NCBI GenBank assembly: GCA_043772865.1 | Contig: JAYVFU010000081.1 | Coordinates: 1 to 14,807 of the forward strand | Direction: 5' to 3' | DNA: 14,807 nt | Source: JACMMS01 sp043772865 | Lineage (GTDB): Bacteria; Pseudomonadota; Gammaproteobacteria; Burkholderiales; Methylophilaceae | In this document: piece by piece, positions 1-6,692 of the stretch | Layout: every line of letters starts with the position of its first letter | How positions within the stretch are numbered: the first letter of the stretch is position 1 | Made by a program: the position numbers and the translations under genes | The notes under the pieces: generated by a model | The model's input: the letters and a program-made list of their open reading frames with translations, nothing else | The model's database searches: none | Told to the model about the DNA's origin: nothing

Positions 1-713
1 CGTAAAGACGGCAAATCATCGCCAAACTCTTCTAAACGCAAACGTAACCAACGCGGTATTTCTGCGCCACAAATATTAGAAAAACGTGCTAGTTGCGTGA
101 AATTATTAATCGGCATAATGCCTGGCACAATGGGGATAGTAATGCCTGCTTTGTCACAGCGATCTACAAATTGAAAGTAAGCATCTGCATTATAAAAATA
201 TTGTGTAATGGCAGAGTTAGCGCCAGCATCTACTTTGGCTTTAAAACATGATAAATCCATGCTAGCTGAATGCGCTTCAGGATGCACTTCTGGGTAAGCC
301 GCGACTTCAATATGAAACCAATCACCGGTTTCTTGGCGTATAAACTCGACTAGCTCATTGGCATGTTTAAAGTCGCCAGTACTTGCTTCGCCTGATGGAA
401 TATCGCCACGTAAAGCCACTAAGCGCTTCATACCACAACTTTTATAGGCAGCCAAGAGGTCGCTAAGTTCTTGTTTTGTCGATGAAATACAAGAAATATG
501 CGGTGCAGCTTCAAAGCCTTCTGTTTGAATTTCTTGCACAGTTTCCATGGTGCGATCGCGCGTTGAGCCGCCAGCACCAAATGTCACTGAATAAAATTCA
601 GGGTTAAATTGCGCTAATTGCTTACGCGTTTCGCGCAAGTTAGCTACGCCTTCATTGGTTTTGGGTGGAAAAAATTCAAAGCTGTAGCGCATTTTTGTAG
701 AGTGTTTATTCAT
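1..713 (-). CDS. metF: 5,10-methylenetetrahydrofolate reductase MetF (3' end cut by window edge)
   Basis: MetF reduces 5,10-methylene-THF to 5-methyl-THF with FAD, supplying the methyl group for methionine synthesis in the cytoplasm. The reverse-strand reading frame from ATG at 713-711 is open to the window edge (237 codons; the family is about 275-295, so the C-terminus is missing). Visible family motifs are FEFFPPK (aa 12-18, with the catalytic-type Glu13), SVTFGAGGSTRDRT (42-55), LVALRGD (98-104, with the FAD-site Asp104), HIEVAAYPEVHPEA and ITQYFYNADAY. A second in-frame ATG lies at codon 8, but no Shine-Dalgarno sequence favours either one; the first is taken because the frame is conserved in style from there. 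The gene follows ahcY and a small membrane protein on the same strand, which fits one methyl-cycle operon, although a 198-bp gap may hold a separate promoter. Identification is secure. Confidence 0.96.
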   Translation of the reverse strand, partial: MNKHSTKMRYSFEFFPPKTNEGVANLRETRKQLAQFNPEFYSVTFGAGGSTRDRTMETVQEIQTEGFEAAPHISCISSTKQELSDLLAAYKSCGMKRLVALRGDIPSGEASTGDFKHANELVEFIRQETGDWFHIEVAAYPEVHPEAHSASMDLSCFKAKVDAGANSAITQYFYNADAYFQFVDRCDKAGITIPIVPGIMPINNFTQLARFSNICGAEIPRWLRLRLEEFGDDLPSL

Positions 714-911
714 TATTTTTATCTATTACTTGTGGTTTACTTAACTGCCAATAGTTTTACGTTATTCGGCGTTTGACTAAAGCTCAGCCGCATATTGCGA
801 TACGAAAGAATTGCATCACTTTAAGAAGCTAGATACCGACTTTTGTCGGTATGATAAGCCTTAAATGTAAGATTTTTAGCTAAGCTATTTTAGATATGTA
901 AATCCAATTTA
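714..911. other. intergenic region between the holin-like gene and metF
   Basis: This 198-bp gap is AT-rich and holds no credible ORF. It contains an 8-bp perfect palindrome with a TTTT loop (listed separately) and a short TAGC-TTA-GCTA dyad around 879-889. I looked for SAH or SAM riboswitch cores on the metF strand and saw none. No convincing -35/-10 pair stands out, so whether metF is transcribed from here or from the ahcY promoter cannot be decided from sequence. Confidence 0.5.
833..852. repeat. perfect 8-bp inverted repeat with 4-nt loop upstream of metF
   Basis: ATACCGAC (833-840), TTTT (841-844) and GTCGGTAT (845-852) form a perfect stem-loop with a tetraloop. Neither strand has a T-run directly after the stem, so it is not a standard intrinsic terminator. 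It could be a protein-binding dyad, an mRNA-stabilising hairpin after the holin-like gene, or part of the metF leader. The function is not known. Confidence 0.6.
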
Positions 912-1256
912 TTATTTATCATCCAACAAAACTGATGATAATACCCATGAAATAAAACTATAAACCAATGCGCCAATAATGCCTGCGCCTATGGTTGTTA
1001 CGGAGAATCCTTCAAGAAAATGCCCCACACCGTAAAATAAAACACCATTAATCACTAAAATAAACAACCCTAAAGTTAAAATAGTGACGGGTAATGTGAG
1101 TAATACCAATATCGGTTTAATGAGCATATTAACAAAACCAATCACTGCCGCAGCCAATAGCGCGCTTGTAAAGCCAGTAATGTGAATGCCTGGCACTACG
1201 TAAGTTACCGCAAGTAATGCAAGCGCGTTTAAAATCCAAGCAATGATTAGTTTCAT
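912..1256 (-). CDS. four-helix membrane protein, phage holin superfamily IV / YvlD-like
   Basis: A 114-residue, almost wholly hydrophobic protein with about four membrane segments (roughly aa 3-21, 28-52, 55-77 and 86-110), few charged residues and a short acidic/basic tail (LLDDK). This matches the family annotated as 'phage holin family protein' (Phage_holin_4_2, YvlD-like), whose members are mostly chromosomal with no known lytic role. I chose ATG at 1256-1254 because AGGAG sits 6 nt before it; a TTG one codon upstream would be only 3 nt from the Shine-Dalgarno and is unlikely. It lies 41 bp after ahcY and before metF on the same strand, so it is probably co-transcribed with ahcY under the SAH riboswitch. 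No phage genes are nearby. Its molecular role is unknown; the family assignment is from overall appearance. Confidence 0.85.
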   Translation of the reverse strand: MKLIIAWILNALALLAVTYVVPGIHITGFTSALLAAAVIGFVNMLIKPILVLLTLPVTILTLGLFILVINGVLFYGVGHFLEGFSVTTIGAGIIGALVYSFISWVLSSVLLDDK

Positions 1257-1297
1257 CAATTTCTCCTAAAATTTAAAGTGTTAATTAAAGCTATAAA

Positions 1298-2719
1298 TTA
1301 ATAGCGGTAAGTATCTGGTTTGTAAGGGCCTTGTTTTGATACGCCGATATAAGCTGCTTGTACATCTGTTAAGGTAGTGAGTTGCGCGTTGAGTTTTTTC
1401 AATTGCAATACCGCTACTTTTTCATCTAAATGTTTAGGTAGCGTGTAAACGCCAACTGGATAATCTGCAATGCGCGTAAACAGTTCAATTTGTGCGATGG
1501 TTTGATTAGCAAAGCTAGAGCTCATCACATAACTTGGGTGACCAGTGCCACAACCTAAATTCACTAAGCGACCTTTTGCCAGCAGGATAATTTTTTTGCC
1601 ATTGGGGAAAATCACGTGGTCAACTTGTGGCTTGATTTCATCCCACTCGTATTTTTCCAAGCTAGCAACGTCAATCTCGTTATCAAAGTGACCAATATTA
1701 CACACAATGGCTTGATCTTTCATTTTTGCCATGTGGTCATGCGTAATCACGTGATAGTTGCCTGTTGCAGTCACAAAAATATCAGCATGTTCAGCAGCGT
1801 AATCCATCGTCACTACACGGTAGCCTTCCATTGCTGCTTGTAAAGCACAAATTGGATCGACTTCTGTTACCCAAACTTGGGCAGATAGGGCACGCAGAGC
1901 TTGTGCAGAACCTTTACCAACATCGCCATAACCTGCTACTACGGCTACTTTACCTGCAATCATTACATCGGTAGCGCGTTTAATTGCATCGACTAAGCTT
2001 TCGCGACAACCGTATAAATTATCGAATTTTGATTTAGTCACAGAATCATTGACATTGATTGCTGGGAAAGCTAATTTGCCTTCTTTGTGCATTTGATATA
2101 AACGATGTACGCCAGTCGTGGTTTCTTCTGTTACACCCATAATGGCTGCTAGGCGCACTGAATACCAAGTTGGGTCTACTTTTAATTTTTCTTTAATGGC
2201 ATTAAATAAACAGATTTCTTCTTCTGAAGTTGGGTTAGCAATGACAGATAAATCTTTTTCAGCACGTGTACCTAAATGTAGTAGCAATGTTGCATCGCCA
2301 CCGTCATCTAAAATCATATTGGTGTAACCACCGTCCATCCAATCAAAAATACGGTGTGTGTAATCCCAATATTCTGTAAGGGTTTCGCCTTTAATGGCAA
2401 ATACTGGTGTGCCGCCAGCGGCAATCGCTGCCGCTGCATGGTCTTGTGTGGAGTAAATATTACATGACGCCCAGCGAATTTCAGCACCTAAATCTTTAAG
2501 TGTTTCAATAAGCACAGCAGTTTGAATTGTCATGTGTAGAGAGCCTGTAATGCGCGCCCCTCTGAGCGGTTGTATTAATGAAAATTCTTCGCGAATAGCC
2601 ATTAAACCTGGCATTTCAGTTTCAGCAATAGCAATTTCTTTACGGCCAAATGCGGCTAAATTGATGTCAGCAATTACATAATCTTTAATAGCTGTTTTAA
2701 TATCGGTTACAGTGTTCAT
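1298..2719 (-). CDS. ahcY: adenosylhomocysteinase (S-adenosyl-L-homocysteine hydrolase)
   Basis: This enzyme reversibly splits SAH into adenosine and homocysteine with tightly bound NAD+, removing the product inhibitor of SAM-dependent methyltransferases. It has 473 residues, full length for the bacterial type. Recognisable substrate-site residues, by comparison with the human enzyme, are H62 (LHMTIQ), D139 (ILDDGGD), E199/T200 (EETTTG), K229, D233 and N234 (in TKSKFDN), and H344 (NIGHFD). The NAD Rossmann motif is GYGDVG at 263-268. The C-terminus YKPDTYRY carries the Lys and Tyr that reach the neighbouring subunit's NAD in the tetramer. The start ATG is preceded by AGGA (2730-2727, 7-nt spacing). 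A SAH riboswitch upstream implies induction by its own substrate. The holin-like gene and metF follow on the same strand. Identification is very secure. Confidence 0.99.
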   Translation of the reverse strand: MNTVTDIKTAIKDYVIADINLAAFGRKEIAIAETEMPGLMAIREEFSLIQPLRGARITGSLHMTIQTAVLIETLKDLGAEIRWASCNIYSTQDHAAAAIAAGGTPVFAIKGETLTEYWDYTHRIFDWMDGGYTNMILDDGGDATLLLHLGTRAEKDLSVIANPTSEEEICLFNAIKEKLKVDPTWYSVRLAAIMGVTEETTTGVHRLYQMHKEGKLAFPAINVNDSVTKSKFDNLYGCRESLVDAIKRATDVMIAGKVAVVAGYGDVGKGSAQALRALSAQVWVTEVDPICALQAAMEGYRVVTMDYAAEHADIFVTATGNYHVITHDHMAKMKDQAIVCNIGHFDNEIDVASLEKYEWDEIKPQVDHVIFPNGKKIILLAKGRLVNLGCGTGHPSYVMSSSFANQTIAQIELFTRIADYPVGVYTLPKHLDEKVAVLQLKKLNAQLTTLTDVQAAYIGVSKQGPYKPDTYRY

Positions 2720-2730
2720 TTCAGAATCCT

Positions 2731-2832
2731 AAAAATGAGCGACTGGCAAGAAAAAGTATGGTGATGAGTGCAGACAATTGCACGGCATTTGCTCATCCAT
2801 TTTCCATGTCAGGCACGGTTTATGAAAATGAA
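2731..2832 (-). promoter_or_regulatory. ahcY leader with competing hairpins (putative expression platform)
   Basis: Between the SAH aptamer and the ahcY Shine-Dalgarno, three mutually competing pairings can be drawn by eye. (1) TTCATTTTC (2832-2824) with GAAAATGGA (2804-2796) uses the aptamer's last three pseudoknot bases. (2) GATGA (2797-2793) with TCATC (2767-2763), stacked on GTGCA/TGCAC (2783-2779/2772-2768), is followed 7 nt later by TTTTT. (3) ATGAGC (2796-2791) with GCTCAT (2740-2735) runs straight into TTTTT and the AGGA Shine-Dalgarno. Such exclusive pairings are what a riboswitch platform needs, but I cannot tell whether control is by termination or by ribosome access. No energies were computed. 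Confidence 0.4.
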
Positions 2833-2900
2833 CGCCGTTTGGTACGGTTCCGAGCCTAGGATGCTGATAAAAATATCAGTTCTTGCAGCGTTCCTCGGAA
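2829..2900 (-). ncRNA. S-adenosylhomocysteine (SAH) riboswitch aptamer
   Basis: The reverse strand carries the conserved SAH-riboswitch core in order: CCGAGGAACGCTGCAAG, a variable hairpin, TAGGCTCGG, then AAACGGCGTTCA. P1 is TTCCGAG (2900-2894) with CTCGGAA (2854-2848). The variable hairpin is CTGATA/TATCAG with a TTTT loop (2879-2864). P4 is CCGT/ACGG (2847-2844/2838-2835). The pseudoknot pairs GAACG (2893-2889) with CGTTC (2834-2830). Where the family usually has GAGCG/CGCTC, both strands differ here and still pair, which is a compensatory change that argues for a functional fold. Known members sit before ahcY, metH or metF in proteobacteria and turn expression on when SAH accumulates; this one precedes ahcY. 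The identification rests on memory of the consensus, not on a covariance-model search. Confidence 0.95.
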
Positions 2901-2907
2901 TTTCAAG

Positions 2908-2935
2908 ATTGTACTACGACTATATAAAATCTCAA
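2908..2935 (-). promoter_or_regulatory. sigma70-type promoter of ahcY
   Basis: On the reverse strand, TTGAGA (2935-2930) and TACAAT (2913-2908) are separated by 16 bp; each differs from consensus at one position. Transcription would start near 2902-2901, one or two bases before the first P1 base pair of the SAH riboswitch, a natural arrangement for a leader riboswitch. The -35 box begins 5 bp after the stop codon of the upstream HD-GYP gene, so ahcY need not depend on read-through from it. Confidence 0.7.
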
Positions 2936-2939
2936 AAAT

Positions 2940-4124
2940 TCAATCTAGATATTCTGCAACATGGTCTATGCCCCACAAAACAGGGTCTTCAATGCCTAAA
3001 ATTTGATCATTCACATGTTTTTTAGACAAATCAACGATTTCAACAGGAATATAATATCGGTATTTAGTAGAGTAAAAAACTTTAACGATTGGTGTAAGCA
3101 AACTATTAGCCGCTTGATCTACAACCGCACCTAAACGTCCTGATTTAAGCCCAACAAATGAACCCACTGGGTAAATACCTAAGCATTTTACAAAGGCTTT
3201 AAAAATAAAATCGTCAAAATGCCCAGTCCACTGCGCCATGCGCTGCAATGCCACACCTGGCGCCCAGCCTGCTTTGTAAGGTCGGTTAGAGGTTACGGCA
3301 TCATACACATCACAAACGGCGGCCATTTTGGCAAAAATACTGATTTCATCGGCTTTTAATTGATGCGGGTAACCAGTGCCATCCACTTTTTCATGATGAT
3401 GTAAGCAAACGTCTAGCGTCACCGGGTCTAATATTTGTGCCTCTATGAGTAAGGCATGCCCTAACTCAGGATGAAGCCTAATATGGTTTAACTCTTCGTT
3501 AGTTAATGCCCCAGGTTTGTTTAATACATTTTGTGAAACTTTAATTTTACCTAAATCGTGCATCAGCCCCGCTGCGCCAGCTCGCTTAATTTCAGTCTCA
3601 GATAGCTTTAGCTCACGACCTAAACGCATCATCAACACACAAACCGCCGCGCTGTGCATATAGGTGTAATCGTCTTTGTTTTTTAGGCTAACAAGGCTCA
3701 ACAATGCGCCAGCATTCCGATCTAGCGAAGATGAAATTTGCTCAATGAGCGGCGTAGTAAATTCTGTATCTAAGATTTTTCCCATGCGAATATCATCAAA
3801 CATGGCAGTAACAACTTTTTTAGATTTGCTGATGATTTTTTTAGCTTTTACGCGCTCATCAGCAGTGGATATTTTAGGTTTGATAGCGGGAGGTGGCTCA
3901 GCGACGACTTTTTCAACAACAACTGGCGCAATCAGCTCAACATCTAAACCCTTAAGCGTATCAATCGTGATCTGTTTAATAGCACTGCCGAGCAATATTT
4001 GTAAATCTTTATCAGTCTCTAGCTTGATAAATTTTTTCCAAAAAGGATTATCCATCCAAGCACCGCCAAACGCCTCGATATACATGCCTACTCTGGCTTG
4101 TTGAGTGGTTATTCTTTTAATCAT
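2940..4124 (-). CDS. HD-GYP domain cyclic-di-GMP phosphodiesterase with DUF3391-like N-terminus
   Basis: The 394-residue protein has no transmembrane segment. Residues 1-65 (IKRITTQQARVGMYIEAFGG...) resemble the DUF3391 domain that often precedes HD-GYP domains. A Pro/Lys/Val-rich linker spans roughly 66-105, and the HD-GYP domain about 125-310. The metal and signature motifs are complete: HDLGK at 189-193 and HHEKVDGTGYP at 243-253, so an active phosphodiesterase degrading c-di-GMP to pGpG/GMP is expected. The C-terminal part (about 315-394) is the usual extension of this subfamily. Such enzymes lower c-di-GMP and affect motility and biofilm formation; the specific target here is unknown. 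Its promoter may be the TATAAT next to the start. It sits between ahcY and the acyltransferase with no functional link to either. The start ATG at 4124-4122 has only a weak ribosome site (AAG). Confidence 0.93.
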   Translation of the reverse strand: MIKRITTQQARVGMYIEAFGGAWMDNPFWKKFIKLETDKDLQILLGSAIKQITIDTLKGLDVELIAPVVVEKVVAEPPPAIKPKISTADERVKAKKIISKSKKVVTAMFDDIRMGKILDTEFTTPLIEQISSSLDRNAGALLSLVSLKNKDDYTYMHSAAVCVLMMRLGRELKLSETEIKRAGAAGLMHDLGKIKVSQNVLNKPGALTNEELNHIRLHPELGHALLIEAQILDPVTLDVCLHHHEKVDGTGYPHQLKADEISIFAKMAAVCDVYDAVTSNRPYKAGWAPGVALQRMAQWTGHFDDFIFKAFVKCLGIYPVGSFVGLKSGRLGAVVDQAANSLLTPIVKVFYSTKYRYYIPVEIVDLSKKHVNDQILGIEDPVLWGIDHVAEYLD

Positions 4125-4133
4125 TTACTTGCG

Positions 4134-4139
4134 ATTATA
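4134..4139 (-). promoter_or_regulatory. possible -10 box of the HD-GYP gene
   Basis: A perfect TATAAT reads on the reverse strand at 4139-4134, with a poor -35 candidate (TTGCTT, 15-bp spacing). If it is used, transcription would begin only a few bases before the ATG at 4124, giving a very short leader or a leaderless mRNA. This would fit the lack of a good Shine-Dalgarno. The region is AT-rich, so a chance match is quite possible. Confidence 0.3.
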
Positions 4140-4261
4140 TAAATAAATTGACGCAAGCAATTGTTTAGATTAAATAATAAATAGGGGCTAATTCTTGCGA
4201 TTGAGGGTCTAAATATAATTATTTGGTTAGTTATTGCAACTATTTTTATTTTCTTTAAAAA

Positions 4262-4302
4262 CAATATCGAATATTGCTTTAGTTGATTTTGCCACAATCA
4301 AC
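4262..4302. repeat. two adjacent inverted repeats in the intergenic region
   Basis: CAATAT (4262-4267) and ATATTG (4271-4276) form a 6-bp stem with a CGA loop. GTTGATT (4282-4288) and AATCAAC (4296-4302) form a 7-bp stem with a 7-nt loop. Both stems are AT-rich and lack a following T-run. They may be a weak transcript end for the acyltransferase gene or a protein-binding site, or they may be chance in AT-rich DNA. Confidence 0.4.
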
Positions 4303-4439
4303 CTAGCCATGCCATACACCGAAAAAGACATAACTTCTGCTAAGTTGTAATGTTAGCGATTGTTTTGTGATAAGTACGTAATTGCTACGAAACGCTTTTG
4401 CTATTATTCTTTTGCTTTAACCCCTCTAGACAAACAATA

Positions 4440-5522
4440 CTATCCTCTACCACCTGTTGCGACACCGTATAAAACTGGTAAAAGTTTTTTTAGTACCATA
4501 CCAAGTAGTAATAAGATGGCAGCCAGCAAGATTGGGTAGACCAAATAGAGAATAAATACTTTTTCATGGGTATTTGATAAAAAAGAAACCTTAGTAATAA
4601 CGTGCATTGTCATCCCTAATATTGGCTCATGTGCTGCGTACACAAAAAATGCAAATGGTGTCATCAAAAGAAGAAGTGATTTTAGCCAATTTATCTTAAG
4701 CAGAGTATCTGTCCCATACCAAATAGCTGGTACACCTAGCATGATTATTAACTTATTGGATATATCTGGTAGTCCTAGACTGCAAATATGGTCGATAGAT
4801 ACTAGCAAAGCACATAGACCATAAGCAATTAACAACAATTGCTGTAGGTTTAAACTTAACCTAATTGGCGCTCGCTCTTGCGCAATTAGGCAACCTATTG
4901 AAAAGAATATCAAAGAGGCATAATTTATGTTGATTACTCTATTTATGCCTGTACTCCATAATATGAAAAATACTAACGGCAGAATCCATGAAAGATATTT
5001 TGAACCTATCCATATGATAGGTGATATAAGTACCAATATCAATAAATCCCTCACAAACCAAAACTGATATGAAAGTGGATATGTAGTCCAACCAGCGAAG
5101 GCGTTAAAATAATCAAAAGCCGTGTAATCTAATACTCTTTTACTGTCACCACTCAATTTATCTTTCAGAAATGGGGTAATTTGAATAATGAGCTTAAAGA
5201 GAAAATAAGTGCAATTCCAAAACATATACGGTATTGCAAGTGTTGCAATTCTTGACTCAATTTTTTTGACGTAAATTTGATATGTTGGTAAGAAATTATT
5301 GAAAAATAGCAGCCCTGAAATTACAAAAAATAGAGGAACGGCTGTACTGTTTATAGTGTCTGACAGTAAATAAATAATGAATCGATAAAAGCTAGTTGAT
5401 GCATCATGGTTATCTACTAGTGGTTTTATGTAGTTGGAAGCCATATGTATATAAATAACTTCAAGAATCATGAGCGATTTTAACCAGCTAATTTTTACAG
5501 ATGTTTGTTCATCTATTTTCAT
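4440..5522 (-). CDS. acyltransferase family 3 integral membrane protein
   Basis: The 360-residue polytopic inner-membrane protein has about ten hydrophobic segments and the hallmarks of the acyltransferase 3 family (OafA/NodX/OpgC relatives): a first helix ending in YIHMASN with the conserved His26, PLFFVISGLLFF (63-74), RIATLAIPYMFW (91-102), YQFWFVRDL (152-160) and the late YAAHEPIL (295-302). Members move acyl groups such as acetyl onto exported sugars of O-antigen, exopolysaccharide or peptidoglycan. The substrate here cannot be told, as no polysaccharide genes are in view. The start ATG has GTGAG about 8 nt upstream, reasonable though not strong. Sampled 60-base lines in the gene have only 30-43% GC, below the metK line sampled (48%). 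That, and its place between methyl-cycle genes, suggests later acquisition, though membrane proteins are often AT-rich. Confidence 0.88.
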   Translation of the reverse strand: MKIDEQTSVKISWLKSLMILEVIYIHMASNYIKPLVDNHDASTSFYRFIIYLLSDTINSTAVPLFFVISGLLFFNNFLPTYQIYVKKIESRIATLAIPYMFWNCTYFLFKLIIQITPFLKDKLSGDSKRVLDYTAFDYFNAFAGWTTYPLSYQFWFVRDLLILVLISPIIWIGSKYLSWILPLVFFILWSTGINRVININYASLIFFSIGCLIAQERAPIRLSLNLQQLLLIAYGLCALLVSIDHICSLGLPDISNKLIIMLGVPAIWYGTDTLLKINWLKSLLLLMTPFAFFVYAAHEPILGMTMHVITKVSFLSNTHEKVFILYLVYPILLAAILLLLGMVLKKLLPVLYGVATGGRG

Positions 5523-5582
5523 CTAATTCTCACTTTAATTTATAAAATTAAAAATTATGTGGTGTTTGAAACTGATTTCTAT

Positions 5583-6692
5583 TTAAAGCCTACTTAAAAC
5601 ATAGTGAGCAGCACGTCTTGACTCACCAGCTTTTAGTAAAATACCTAACTCAACTAGCTCACTTATATCACGCAAAGCGGTATCTGTAGAACACTGTGCA
5701 ATCTTTGCCCATTTACCTGTTGTGAGATTGCCATTAAAACCATGCACCATCATGTTCAGCATTTTCATTTGACGCTCATTCAACTTGCCACTCGGCAAAC
5801 GATGGCTTAAGTTAGCTAAATAGACCACGCCTTTTAGCTCTTCATTTGCGCTTTCCATTGTGCGTAATAGACAACCTAAAAACCACGCAAGCTAAGCAGT
5901 TACATCTAACGTGCCTTTTTGTGTTTCCTCTAAACCATTGTAGTAGTCTTCACGCTCACGCTGCATTTGGGCGGACAGACTATAAAACCTTTGCGGTAAC
6001 CCATCCGCGCGAGCCAAAGACATATCACATATTGCGCGGCCTATTCGCCCGTTACCGTCATCAAACGGGTGTAAGGTAACAAACCACAAGTGTGCTAACC
6101 CAGCCTTGATGACAGGGTCTAATCCTAACTCGTGATTAAACCAGTCTAAAAAGTCAGTCATTTCTGTTTGAAGTATTGCGGCTGAAGGTGCTTCATAATG
6201 CACTTTCTCATTGCCTATGCCACCTGAAACAACTTGCATTGCACCTGCTGCTTCATCTCTATAGGCTGCAACGGTGAGTTTGAACATGCCACTATGACCT
6301 GTAGGGAAAAGTGCTGCGTGCCAGCCAAATAAACGCTCGTGTGTTAATGCTGCGCTGCAATTGCGTGTAGCATCTAACACCATTTCCACTACACCATCGA
6401 CATGCTTATCCGACGGCACAAGGCCACCAGCCTCTATGCCTAACCTTCTAGCTATGGATGACCGTACCGCTTCAGGATTAAGTCGCTCACCTTCTATTTC
6501 ACTCGATTTAACCACTTCACTGGTTAATACTTTAAGGCTAGCCTCTTCAGCCAGCTTAAAGCCCAATGCCTGCATAGAACCAAGCAAGCGTCCGCGTTCA
6601 ACATTAACCTGTGCTAATAGTTGTGAAAATGCAGCCGAATTAAACAACCATTGCGGCCATTCAGCTTGTTGCCAGATATATTTTTGATGATT
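5583..6692 (-). pseudogene. Fic-family AMPylase gene (DUF4172-Fic-winged helix), broken by an internal TAG and lacking a start codon
   Basis: One reading frame covers a whole Fic protein of the DUF4172 type, interrupted once by TAG at 5894-5892. Before the stop come the N-terminal YIWQQAEWPQWLFNS, the class II inhibitory motif SSEIEG, the target-loop VVSGGIGNEKVHYEAP and the complete catalytic HPFDDGNGRIGR. After it come LAWFLGCLLRTM and a C-terminal winged-helix-like part (LNERQMKML...KWAKIAQCSTDTALRDISELVELGILLKAG). Relatives read LDVTAW-L-x-WFLGC at this point, so TAG replaces the TGG Trp codon: one G-to-A change. The frame also has no ATG, GTG or TTG between the in-frame TGA (6704-6702) and the TTG at 6647, although homology starts upstream of that TTG at about 6680. 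Intact members AMPylate target proteins. Remaining products could be a wHTH-less enzyme (TTG 6647 to TAG 5892) or a separate wHTH piece from ATG 5858. No good ribosome site supports either. Confidence 0.85.

Larger units (their letters stand above)
4125..4439. other. AT-rich intergenic region without genes
   Basis: This 315-bp gap between the HD-GYP gene and the acyltransferase shows no ORF with coding character on either strand and no RNA gene. It contains a TATAAT (reverse strand, 4139-4134) close to the HD-GYP start and two inverted repeats: CAATAT-CGA-ATATTG at 4262-4276 and GTTGATT-TTGCCAC-AATCAAC at 4282-4302. Neither is followed by a T-run, so no terminator is called. I see no trace of a decayed gene, but a remnant too degraded to read by eye cannot be excluded. 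Confidence 0.5.

Noticed and set aside
833..852. Intrinsic terminator after the holin-like gene
   Set aside because: The stem is perfect but no T-run follows on either strand, so it is listed as an inverted repeat only.
912..1256. Prophage or lysis cassette suggested by a holin-like protein
   Set aside because: No endolysin, structural or integrase gene is nearby, and the protein sits in a metabolic operon; the family name is misleading here.
1616..2327. Three plus-strand ORFs of 69-75 codons inside ahcY
   Set aside because: They lie antisense within a clearly real, fully conserved gene and encode no recognisable protein; they are shadow frames.
2768..3025. An 85-codon plus-strand ORF across the ahcY leader and HD-GYP end
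   Set aside because: It runs antisense through the SAH riboswitch, the promoter and the 3' end of a real gene, with no family resemblance.
5583..5858. Independent small winged-helix regulator gene
   Set aside because: It is in the same frame as the upstream Fic ORF, 11 codons after one TAG, with family homology continuing across the gap and no ribosome site; better read as the tail of a broken Fic gene.
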